Assembly (NCBI RefSeq): GCF_012726295.1
Contig: NZ_JABAOB010000014.1
Span: 1 to 64,000, forward strand
Length of the DNA: 64,000 bases
Origin: Chitinophaga sp. Ak27
GTDB taxonomy: Bacteria; Bacteroidota; Bacteroidia; Chitinophagales; Chitinophagaceae
Reading direction: 5' to 3'
Of this stretch, positions 37,417 to 45,311 are shown one piece after another. Position 1 is the first letter of the stretch. Each line of letters opens with the position of its first letter. The translations under genes were made by a program, and so were the position numbers. The notes beneath the pieces are model-generated. The model saw only the letters and a list, made by a program, of their open reading frames with translations. It was not told the origin of the DNA and did not search any database.

Positions 37417-37741
37417 TGATTTCTATTTTTCGCCGTTACTTAGGCAGGTACAGCTCGTACCCCTTGGTAGAGATTTTCAAAATTATTAGTTTCCATAGGT
37501 ACATATGTAAAGTTTTGATTCGTTAACTTCTCATTAACACTAGCGTTGCGATTGCTGTCAGTCTGTTGCTTCGTCTTTTTTTACCTAATTAAAGTACGTA
37601 TGAATATGCATAATGGATTGTTATTTCCTGCAAATCAATAGCGTATTTCACAAAACAGTGGGTTTTTTGTTTAAAACTGTCTGATAATCACCGATGAGCA
37701 ACTGCACAGAAATTGTTAACTTTACAGCAAAAGGCTAGTAA
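37417..37741. other. 325-base region between divergent msrB and mutL
   Basis: AT-rich divergent promoter region. It contains the msrB -7 box on the minus strand. In front of mutL, TAACTTTA near 37717-37724 is one base off the -7 consensus. No gene, stem or repeat longer than a few bases was seen. Confidence 0.6.
37478..37485 (-). promoter_or_regulatory. Candidate -7 promoter box of msrB
   Basis: On the minus strand TAATTTTG matches TAnnTTTG exactly, 61 bases before the msrB start. Confidence 0.5.
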
Positions 37742-39643
37742 GTGGCGGATATCATCAATTTATTACCAGACAATATAGCGAACCAGATAGCTGCAGGAGA
37801 AGTGATACAAAGACCGGCGTCAGCGGTAAAAGAATTACTGGAAAATGCAGTGGACGCAGGGGCTACCGAGATTCAGCTGATCATAAAAGATGCAGGCAAA
37901 GAGTTAGTGCAGGTAATTGATAACGGTGGCGGTATGAGCGAAACAGATGCCCGTATGTGCTTCGAACGCCATGCTACCTCAAAAATACAATCCATCGATG
38001 ATCTTTTCCAGATCACTACCATGGGATTCCGGGGTGAAGCCCTCGCTTCTATTGCCGCAGTATCCCAAGTGGAGCTCAAAACTCGTAAACGGGGCTCTGA
38101 GGTAGGTACCTACGTGGAAATAGACAATAGCTTCGTGCAAAAGCAGGAACCCTGTCAAACGGCAGAAGGAACCAGCATTGCCATGAAAAACCTGTTCTTT
38201 AACGTACCCGCCCGCCGGAACTTTCTCAAAAGCAACGCGGCCGAAATGAGGCATATTGTAGATGAGTTTATCCGGGTAGCTATGGCTTTCCCGCAACTGC
38301 AATTTTCCCTCACCAGCAATAATCAACAGCTGTTCCACCTCGAGAAAGGATCCCTTAAACAACGTATCGTTGCCATCCTGGGACAACATTATAATGCCCG
38401 CCTGGTGAGCGTAAAGGAAACTACCGACTACATGAATGTGTACGGATTTGTAGGAAAACCTGAAACCGCTAAAAAAACCCGGGGCGATCAGTTCTTTTTC
38501 GTCAATAACCGCTTTATTAAAAGCTCCTACCTCAATCATGCAGTCATGAACGCGTTTGCCGATATTATCCCGGCAGATAGCTTTCCACTCTATGTATTGT
38601 TTATTGACGTAAATCCGGAACATGTGGACATCAACGTACATCCCACCAAACAGGAAATCAAGTTTGATGATGAAAAACTGATGTACGCCTTTGTTCAGTC
38701 GGCCGTGAAACACTCCCTGGCCCAGTTTAGTATCACCGCTACGCTGGACTTTGACCTCGACCCCAGCATCCAGGCGCTGGATGCCGTAAGCAAACCGTTT
38801 ACTGCACAGCAACAGCAAGAGTCGACGCAAAGCTCCCTGTATAAATCCTTTACACAGGCCAACCAGGCCCATATGATCGATAAAAGCAGCAATAGTAGCA
38901 ACCTGAAGCACTGGAAAGACCTATACGAAACTTCCGGCAGCAGCGACAACTACACTACCAGCGCTTATACAGTGGAACCGGAACCAGAAACCCGGCCAGC
39001 AGTAACCTATGAAAGCCAGCCTCACGCTACGGCCTCCGTTATCGATGAACGCTGGCAGGATACGCCGAAAGATCAGAAAGTACCGGTACAGATACAGCAA
39101 CAGTACATTTTATCACAGATCAAATCAGGCTTTATATTAATAGACCAACAGGCGGCTCATGAAAGAATCCTGTATGAACGCTACCAGCGCGCATTAGTGG
39201 AAGCACCCATGGCCACCCAGCAGAGCCTGTTCCCGCAAACCCTGCAACTGCCTCCCGCGGATGCAGCCCTGATCAGTGAAATGCTGGGCGACCTGCAAAC
39301 GCTGGGCTATGACCTGGAGCCTTTTGGCAACAATACCTTTGTCGTTCGCGGTACACCGGCCGACATCCAGAATAACAACAACCAGGCTACGATAGAAAAC
39401 CTGCTGGAACAATTCAAAAACTTCAGTCACGAGCTGAAAGTCAACCCGAGAGAACAACTCATTCGCTCTATGGCGCGTAACAACGCCATTCCTGCCGGCA
39501 AAGTACTGGCCGCCCGCGAAATGCAGAATATCATCGACGAACTATTTGCCTGCAGTATGCCCAATGTGGCTCCCGGCGGCAAATTCACCTTTATATCCTT
39601 CAAACTCACTGACCTAGCCCGTATGTTTGAACGGGGAAATTGA
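37742..39643 (+). CDS. mutL: DNA mismatch repair protein MutL
   Basis: GHKL ATPase and coordinator of mismatch repair. The N-terminal ATPase motifs are ENAVDAGAT, DNGGGM and GFRGEALASI; the transducer domain follows (VNNRFIKSSYLNHAV, VHPTKQEIKF). A low-complexity Gln/Ser-rich linker (about 350-440) leads to the C-terminal dimerisation domain. The metal-binding endonuclease motif is present as DQQAAHERILYE, with Gln where the usual DQHA has His. The C-terminal FACSMPNVAPGGK replaces the typical CPHGRP. Start is GTG at 37742. Length is 633 aa. A palindrome follows directly. Downstream is the convergent FGGY kinase. Confidence 0.97.
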   Translation: MADIINLLPDNIANQIAAGEVIQRPASAVKELLENAVDAGATEIQLIIKDAGKELVQVIDNGGGMSETDARMCFERHATSKIQSIDDLFQITTMGFRGEALASIAAVSQVELKTRKRGSEVGTYVEIDNSFVQKQEPCQTAEGTSIAMKNLFFNVPARRNFLKSNAAEMRHIVDEFIRVAMAFPQLQFSLTSNNQQLFHLEKGSLKQRIVAILGQHYNARLVSVKETTDYMNVYGFVGKPETAKKTRGDQFFFVNNRFIKSSYLNHAVMNAFADIIPADSFPLYVLFIDVNPEHVDINVHPTKQEIKFDDEKLMYAFVQSAVKHSLAQFSITATLDFDLDPSIQALDAVSKPFTAQQQQESTQSSLYKSFTQANQAHMIDKSSNSSNLKHWKDLYETSGSSDNYTTSAYTVEPEPETRPAVTYESQPHATASVIDERWQDTPKDQKVPVQIQQQYILSQIKSGFILIDQQAAHERILYERYQRALVEAPMATQQSLFPQTLQLPPADAALISEMLGDLQTLGYDLEPFGNNTFVVRGTPADIQNNNNQATIENLLEQFKNFSHELKVNPREQLIRSMARNNAIPAGKVLAAREMQNIIDELFACSMPNVAPGGKFTFISFKLTDLARMFERGN

Positions 39644-39648
39644 TTTGA

Positions 39649-39738
39649 GCAGAAAGCAAAAAGCTATTGTGGAAAATGATTAAAGCGAATTTTTAATACC
39701 CGCTAAGTTCTTCTCCACAATAGCTTTTTGCTTTCTGC
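39649..39738. repeat. Long palindrome, AAAAAGCTAT-arm family (copy 2)
   Basis: Arms 39649-39673 and 39714-39738 pair perfectly over 25 bases; they contain AGAAAGCAAAAAGCTAT and end GTGGA. The 40-base loop includes a small AGCG/CGCT stem around AATTTTTAATACC. It starts 5 bases after the mutL stop and ends next to the kinase stop; the last codons of the kinase gene (GAGCAGAAAGCATAA on the minus strand) repeat part of the arm. It probably ends both convergent genes. Confidence 0.85.
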
Positions 39739-39739
39739 C

Positions 39740-41206
39740 TTATGCTTTCTGCTCCTCCAGCAATTCATATACCTTCCGGAAACGCTGGTATTTCTGCTGA
39801 TACCAATCATATAAACTCCTGTCGGGATCAAATGCTATAGCTGGCGCCGTTGCTGTATTTACCGGCTCAGGTAACCCTAATGCACTGGTAGCCAGGATAA
39901 TAGCGCCCAGGGCAGATGCGTCGCGCTCCTGTTGCAGATGCATCGTTTGCCCGAAAATATCCGCCATCAGCTGAATCCAGCCCGGTGAGTGGGTAAAGCC
40001 TCCGCTCACCAATATTTTTTGCACCGGCCCTGCGGTTTCCTGCAACGCGGCTTTGATACTTAACAAGGCAAAACAAATACCTTCCAATACCGCCCGGGTA
40101 AAATGTGCGGGGGTATGTTGGGGCTGTATACCTATAAATGCCGCCGTGGCGTGGCTATTCCACATAGGCGCCCGTTCTCCCAACAAGTAAGGCAGACATA
40201 AGAGGTGATCAGACTGGATTTTCAGGGCTTCATTGACCAGTCGGTCCAGCGCTTCCGGCGGTTGTTGCAGGAAATCCCTGATCAGCCATTGCAATACCAC
40301 TCCACCGTTGTTGGAGGCGCCGCCAGTAATATATATATGATCTGTAAGGAGATAGGTAAAAAGGCGGCCCTTACTATCGGTAAGGGCGTGGCTGCCGGCC
40401 ATCCTTACCGCCCCGCTGGTGCCAATGGTCAGTGTGGCATGCCCCGGCGACATGGCGCCACTGCCTAATTGCGCCAGGCAACCATCGCTGCCTCCTATAA
40501 CAAAGGGCGTGCTGGCCGGAATGCCCAGATCGGCTGCCACTGCGGGTAGAAGCCCCCGTATCACCATGTCGGCCGGCACTGGTTCCGGCAACTGTGCCGG
40601 CCCAACGCCCGCTACCCGGAGCGCCATATCATTCCATTGTAAAGCATGAATGTCGAATAAGCCCGTAGCGGAAGCTATGGAGTGATCGGTGATATATCTT
40701 CCAAAAAAATGGTGAAAAATATATTCTTTGATACCCGGAAACATGACCGCCTGTGCAAACAGGTCCGGTTGCTGCTCCCGCAGCCAGATCAGCTTACATA
40801 ACGGCGACATGGCATGTACAGGCGTACCGGTTCGCCGGTATATCTCCTTCCCTTCAGGGGTATCGCGCAGGGCCAGGGCGCAGGATTCGCTCCGGTTGTC
40901 GGCCCAGATAATAAGAGGCGTCAGCGCTCTACCAGATTGGCTTACTGCCATAATGCTATGCATGGCGCTACTGAAGGCAATAGCCGTAGGAGGATAGCCC
41001 ATTTCGGCTACTACAGTGCGGATACCAGTTTTGACGGCACCCAGTATTACTTCGGGCGATTGCTCACTATAACCGGGCTGGGGATGTTGGGTAGAATACG
41101 ACTGTTGAAAAACTGCCCCAAATTTACCGTTCATCCTTAGCACAATCGATTTTGCACTGCTGGTGCCTATATCTATGCCGATAATATACGCATGATGGTC
41201 GCTCAT
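39740..41206 (-). CDS. FGGY carbohydrate kinase, gluconokinase-like
   Basis: A 488-residue sugar kinase of the FGGY family: N-terminal phosphate-1 motif GIDIGTSSAK, a hexulose-contacting PLIIWADNRS, and the C-terminal ATP-binding region (ILVSGGFTHSP, ALGAIILA). The segments AFSSAMHSIMAVS and GTPVHAMSPLCKLIWL match FGGY gluconokinases more than xylulose or glycerol kinases, so phosphorylation of gluconate or a related sugar acid is inferred. Cytoplasmic. It is divergent from the GMC gene with an 82-base spacer, and may take up the product of the neighbouring oxidases. Confidence 0.87.
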   Translation of the reverse strand: MSDHHAYIIGIDIGTSSAKSIVLRMNGKFGAVFQQSYSTQHPQPGYSEQSPEVILGAVKTGIRTVVAEMGYPPTAIAFSSAMHSIMAVSQSGRALTPLIIWADNRSESCALALRDTPEGKEIYRRTGTPVHAMSPLCKLIWLREQQPDLFAQAVMFPGIKEYIFHHFFGRYITDHSIASATGLFDIHALQWNDMALRVAGVGPAQLPEPVPADMVIRGLLPAVAADLGIPASTPFVIGGSDGCLAQLGSGAMSPGHATLTIGTSGAVRMAGSHALTDSKGRLFTYLLTDHIYITGGASNNGGVVLQWLIRDFLQQPPEALDRLVNEALKIQSDHLLCLPYLLGERAPMWNSHATAAFIGIQPQHTPAHFTRAVLEGICFALLSIKAALQETAGPVQKILVSGGFTHSPGWIQLMADIFGQTMHLQQERDASALGAIILATSALGLPEPVNTATAPAIAFDPDRSLYDWYQQKYQRFRKVYELLEEQKA

Positions 41207-41288
41207 ATAAAAAACCTTCCTTTTTCCGCATTTAATTTATAGATTTAAAACCGGTGTTTCTTATAAAAAGTCTAAAATATCCACGCAA

Positions 41289-43028
41289 ATGGCTTTCGAA
41301 ATCAAAAAAAAGGGGCAGGCTTACGATGTTTGTATTGTTGGTTCGGGCGCCGGAGGGGGAATGGCAGCAAAGATTTTATCTGATGCCGGTCTGAAAGTAG
41401 CCCTCCTGGAAGCGGGTCCCAAATACGATCCGGCAGATCCTGAACAGGCCACCCAATTGAAATGGTCGTATGAATCGCCCCGCAGAGGGGCAAGTACCAC
41501 CCGTCCGTTTGGCGACTTTGACGCCGCCTACGGAGGCTGGGAAATTAACGGTGAGCCTTACACGAAAAAAGACGGCACCGAATTCGACTGGTTCCGCTCC
41601 CGCATGTTAGGAGGTCGAACCAACCACTGGGGCCGCATTTCACTACGCTTTGGCCCCCGCGATTTTAAACACAAAACGTATGATGGATTAGGGGATGATT
41701 GGCCTATTACGTATGAAGAAGTAGCTCCTTATTATGACCGCGTTGATAAAATGATCGGCGTATTCGGATCTAAAGAAAATATGCCTAACGAGCCCGATGG
41801 CTTCTTCCTCCCTCCTCCCAAACCCAGGCTGCACGAGCTGATGGTAAAAAAGGCAGGCGACCGTTTGGGCATTCCAGTTATCCCCGCACGTTTATCTATT
41901 CTCACCCGCTCTGTTAATAAAGATCGCAGCCCTTGTTTCTACTGTAGCCAGTGTAACCGGGGATGCACCGTATATGGCGACTTTTCCGCGTCGTCTGTAC
42001 TGGTGAAACCGGCGATGAAAAGCGGGCATGTAGACCTGTATACAAACGCGATGGTGCGCGAAGTATTGACCGACGACAGTGGTAAAGCCACCGGCGTAGC
42101 TTATGTCGACAAAACGGATATGCAGGAATATTCCGTTAATGCCAAAGTAGTGGTACTGGCAGCCAGCGCCTGTGAGTCAGCCCGCCTGCTGCTCAATTCC
42201 AAATCGGCCAAGCATCCTAATGGACTGGCTAATTCCAGCGGCGTAGTAGGTAAATACCTTCATGACTCCACCGGGTCTTCCAGGGGCGGATTCCTTCCAC
42301 AGCTGATGGACCGTAAGCGCTATAATGAAGATGGTGTTGGTGGTATGCACATGTACGTACCCTGGTGGGGAGATAACAAAAAGCTGGACTTTCCCCGTGG
42401 CTATCATATTGAATTTGGCGGTGGTATGCACATGCCTTCTTATGGCTATGGCTTTGGCATGGAACATATGAATGGGAAATACCCTGGCCGCGATGGTAAA
42501 ACAAAAGCAGCCGGCGGTTACGGCGCTTCCCTGAAAGACGACTATCGCCGCTTCTATGGTGCCCACATCGGCTTTGCGGGCAGGGGCGAGTGTATTGCCC
42601 GGGAAGATAATTACTGTGAAATAGATCCAAACGTGGTAGATAAATTTGGTATCCCGGTACTTCGCTTCCATTATACCTGGAGCGACCACGAAATCAAACA
42701 GGCCAAACATATGCAGGATACTTTCGAGCAGATTATCCATGAAATGGGAGGCATCGCCAACGGTACCAAACCCGGTGCAGATACCAAGTATGGCCTGGAA
42801 AATCCCGGTCGTATTATCCACGAAGTAGGTACTACCCGTATGGGTGATGATCCACGTAAATCTGTGTTAAACAAATTTAACCAGGCACATGAGGTTAAAA
42901 ATCTCTTCGTAGTAGATGGCGGCGCGTTTGTATCTCAGGCGGATAAAAATCCTACCTGGACCATCCTGGCCCTGTCAATGCGAGCATCTGAATATATCGT
43001 AGACCAATTGAAAAAACAGAGTATCTAA
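41289..43028 (+). CDS. GMC-type FAD oxidoreductase (catalytic subunit)
   Basis: A 579-residue glucose-methanol-choline oxidoreductase: FAD motif GSGAGGGMAA (residues 18-27), family signature in RMLGGRTNHWGR (about 98-109), and a C-terminal catalytic region near GTTRMG with NPTWTILALSMR. Four cysteines lie in FYCSQCNRGC (about 219-228). It has no signal peptide of its own. The next gene, 17 bases on, is a Tat-signal subunit-3 protein, so the two probably form a periplasmic gluconate- or glucoside-dehydrogenase-like complex, the large subunit exported with the small one. The exact sugar is unknown. Confidence 0.9.
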   Translation: MAFEIKKKGQAYDVCIVGSGAGGGMAAKILSDAGLKVALLEAGPKYDPADPEQATQLKWSYESPRRGASTTRPFGDFDAAYGGWEINGEPYTKKDGTEFDWFRSRMLGGRTNHWGRISLRFGPRDFKHKTYDGLGDDWPITYEEVAPYYDRVDKMIGVFGSKENMPNEPDGFFLPPPKPRLHELMVKKAGDRLGIPVIPARLSILTRSVNKDRSPCFYCSQCNRGCTVYGDFSASSVLVKPAMKSGHVDLYTNAMVREVLTDDSGKATGVAYVDKTDMQEYSVNAKVVVLAASACESARLLLNSKSAKHPNGLANSSGVVGKYLHDSTGSSRGGFLPQLMDRKRYNEDGVGGMHMYVPWWGDNKKLDFPRGYHIEFGGGMHMPSYGYGFGMEHMNGKYPGRDGKTKAAGGYGASLKDDYRRFYGAHIGFAGRGECIAREDNYCEIDPNVVDKFGIPVLRFHYTWSDHEIKQAKHMQDTFEQIIHEMGGIANGTKPGADTKYGLENPGRIIHEVGTTRMGDDPRKSVLNKFNQAHEVKNLFVVDGGAFVSQADKNPTWTILALSMRASEYIVDQLKKQSI

Positions 43029-43045
43029 TCATTTAAGCTTTTTTC

Positions 43046-43738
43046 ATGGACAGAAGAGAATCATTGAAGGCCCTGGCATTGGGAACCCTATCAGTAGGTA
43101 CCATCTTAGCTGCCACCGGATGTGAAGATAAAAAAGGCGATACCGGCCATAAAGACGAGGTAGCCAAAACGCCCGGCTATGGCCGCACAGCGGATGAAGC
43201 AAAACGGGATAAAGCGCTGATGGATGAAAAATTCTTCTCCCCGGAAGAAATGAAAACCATCACCATCCTGGCAGATATTATCATTCCGGCAGACGCCCAC
43301 TCCGGTAGCGCATCCGATGCCAAAGTGCCTGAATTCATTGAATTTATTGTAAAAGATATGCCGGAGCATCAGCTCCCCATGCGGGGTGGGCTCCGTTGGC
43401 TGGACCTGCAATGTGCTAAGCGGTACAACAAATCATTTGCAGATTGCAGCGAACAGCAACGCATTGCGATAGTAGACCTGATTGCTTATCCGGAAAAAGC
43501 AGCACCGGAAAATAGCCAGGGCGTTGCCTTTTTTAACAGGATGCGGAACCTTACCGCCACCGGATTTTTCACTAGCAAGATAGGCATCAAAGACCTGAAT
43601 TACGTAGGCAACACCCCCAACGAATGGGATGGCGTGCCTGCCGATGTATTACAACAGTACGGGTATGCTTATGATGAAAAAACGCTGGCTACCTGCCTGA
43701 AAATCGAAGACAGGAGTAAGCTGATGACCTGGGAATAA
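43046..43738 (+). CDS. Gluconate 2-dehydrogenase subunit 3-like protein, Tat lipoprotein
   Basis: A 230-residue partner of the GMC subunit, of the family found with gluconate dehydrogenases and with LacA/LacC-type glucoside 3-dehydrogenases. Its N-terminus has twin arginines (DRRESLKAL) and a lipobox ending in Cys26 (AATGC), so it is probably a Tat-exported lipoprotein. The conserved subunit-3 core is visible in LADIIIPAD and GVAFFNRMR. In known systems of this kind the small subunit carries the signal for the pair, and a cytochrome c usually takes the electrons; none is encoded here. It lies 48 bases before a Gfo/Idh/MocA gene. Confidence 0.9.
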   Translation: MDRRESLKALALGTLSVGTILAATGCEDKKGDTGHKDEVAKTPGYGRTADEAKRDKALMDEKFFSPEEMKTITILADIIIPADAHSGSASDAKVPEFIEFIVKDMPEHQLPMRGGLRWLDLQCAKRYNKSFADCSEQQRIAIVDLIAYPEKAAPENSQGVAFFNRMRNLTATGFFTSKIGIKDLNYVGNTPNEWDGVPADVLQQYGYAYDEKTLATCLKIEDRSKLMTWE

Positions 43739-43786
43739 CGACCTAACTAGCTATTTCATAATTTAAATCCAGAAAACTTCACATCA

Positions 43787-45241
43787 ATGATTCCAGAAAA
43801 AAAGAATGAGGGAGAAAACAACGTTTCCCGCAGATCATTCCTGAGAAACGGTGCGCTGGCTGCCGCCGGTTTCATGATAGTTCCACGTCACGTACTTGGC
43901 CGCGGCTATGTAGCCCCCAGCGATCGCCTGCGCGTAGCAGGTATCGGCGTGGGCGGAAAAGGATTCAGCGATATCTCTGAATTCGCCAAAGGTCCTGCTG
44001 ATATTACTTTCCTGTGCGATGTAGATGAACGCCGCGCAGCGGAAGCAGTTAAGAAGTTCCCTAAAGCTAAATTCTATAAGGACTTCCGGCAGATGTTCGA
44101 AAAGGAGCATAAAAATTTTGATGCGGTGTCTGTGTCAACACCAGACCACACCCACGCCGTAGCCGCGATGGGCGCCATGCAGCTGAAAAAAGACGTATAC
44201 GTACAGAAACCACTGACACACGATATTTACGAAGCCCGTATGCTCACACAGGGCGCCAATAAATATAAGGTGGTAAGCCAGATGGGTAACCAGGGCTCCT
44301 CCGGCGATGGCGTTCGTCAGCTGATGGAATGGTACAATGCCGGTTTAGTAGGTGATGTACATACCGTTTACTGCTGGACCGATCGCCCCGTATGGCCACA
44401 GGGTATTCCCTGGCCTACCGGCAAACAGGATGTTCCCAAAGAACTGGACTGGGACCTGTGGTTAGGTACTGCTCCTAAAAAGGATTATGTAGATAACCTG
44501 GTGCCATTCAACTGGCGCGGCTGGTGGGATTACGGTACCGGCGCTATCGGCGACATGGGCTGTCATATTATTGAACCGCCTTTCCGTGTACTTGGCCTGG
44601 GCTATCCTACTTCCGTAGAGTGTAGCGTAGGTAGCGTATACGTAGGTGAATTTACCCGAGGATACTTCCCGGAAAGCTGCCCTCCTTCTTCTCATGTTAT
44701 CATGAAATTCCCAGGTAAAAATGGTAAAGAAGTAACACTTCACTGGATGGACGGTGGCATTCAGCCAGAACGTCCGGAAGAACTGGGTCCTAATGAAACC
44801 ATGGGAGACGGTGGTAACGGCGCCTTATTTATAGGAGATAAAGGTAAAATGATGTGCGGTACCTACGGTATGTATCCAAAACTGCTGCCTACTTCCCGGA
44901 CAACAGAAGCAAATGTACCACAAACCATTGCACGTGTTCCGGAAGGTCACTACGTACAATGGGTAAACGCCGCCATTGCCGGTTTTGGCAGTAAACAACA
45001 AAAAGCCCTCAGCTCTCCATTTGATATTGCTGGACCACTCACGGAATCTATTCTGATGGCCAACCTGGCCATACGCAGCTTCGATATCCGCAAGCCAAAA
45101 GCGAATGGCAAAGGCTTTGACTATCCAGGCCGCTATGTAAAACTGCTATGGGATGGCCAGAATATGAAGATTACCAACTTCGATGAGGCTAACCAGTTTG
45201 TAAAACGTACGTACCGCGATGGCTGGTCACTCGGCGTATAA
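43787..45241 (+). CDS. Tat-signal Gfo/Idh/MocA oxidoreductase
   Basis: A 484-residue NAD(P)-dependent sugar dehydrogenase-like enzyme. Tat signal SRRSFLRNGALAAAGFM (residues 14-30), then a Rossmann fold (VAGIGVGGKGFSDI) and a long C-terminal Gfo domain rich in Trp. The usual EKP motif reads VQKPLTH (Gln for Glu). Tat export and a tightly bound nucleotide point to a periplasmic enzyme, possibly redox-neutral chemistry on sugars as in GH109 or 3-keto-glycoside enzymes; substrate unknown. Third gene of the GMC operon; a strong terminator follows. Confidence 0.88.
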   Translation: MIPEKKNEGENNVSRRSFLRNGALAAAGFMIVPRHVLGRGYVAPSDRLRVAGIGVGGKGFSDISEFAKGPADITFLCDVDERRAAEAVKKFPKAKFYKDFRQMFEKEHKNFDAVSVSTPDHTHAVAAMGAMQLKKDVYVQKPLTHDIYEARMLTQGANKYKVVSQMGNQGSSGDGVRQLMEWYNAGLVGDVHTVYCWTDRPVWPQGIPWPTGKQDVPKELDWDLWLGTAPKKDYVDNLVPFNWRGWWDYGTGAIGDMGCHIIEPPFRVLGLGYPTSVECSVGSVYVGEFTRGYFPESCPPSSHVIMKFPGKNGKEVTLHWMDGGIQPERPEELGPNETMGDGGNGALFIGDKGKMMCGTYGMYPKLLPTSRTTEANVPQTIARVPEGHYVQWVNAAIAGFGSKQQKALSSPFDIAGPLTESILMANLAIRSFDIRKPKANGKGFDYPGRYVKLLWDGQNMKITNFDEANQFVKRTYRDGWSLGV

Positions 45242-45260
45242 TCGTTAACGTTATTTATAA

Positions 45261-45295
45261 AAAAATGCCGCGATGATCTCGCGGCATTTTTTTTA
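45261..45295. terminator. Bidirectional terminator between the oxidoreductase operon and susD
   Basis: AAAAATGCCGCGA (45261-45273) pairs exactly with TCGCGGCATTTTT (45279-45291), loop TGATC, with T runs on both strands. It separates the plus-strand Gfo gene from the minus-strand SusD gene. Confidence 0.92.
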
Positions 45296-45311
45296 TAACC
45301 CCATGTCAATA

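Noticed and set aside
37979..38911. 310-codon minus-strand open frame opposite mutL
   Set aside because: Lies wholly within the mutL coding region and has no family pattern; mutL motifs are complete on the plus strand.
39740..41206. Xylulokinase or glycerol kinase identity for the FGGY kinase
   Set aside because: The sugar-contacting and N-terminal segments agree better with gluconokinases, though without alignment this stays moderate.
42177..42821. 214-codon minus-strand frame opposite the GMC gene
   Set aside because: Antisense of a clear FAD enzyme; no domain and no start context.
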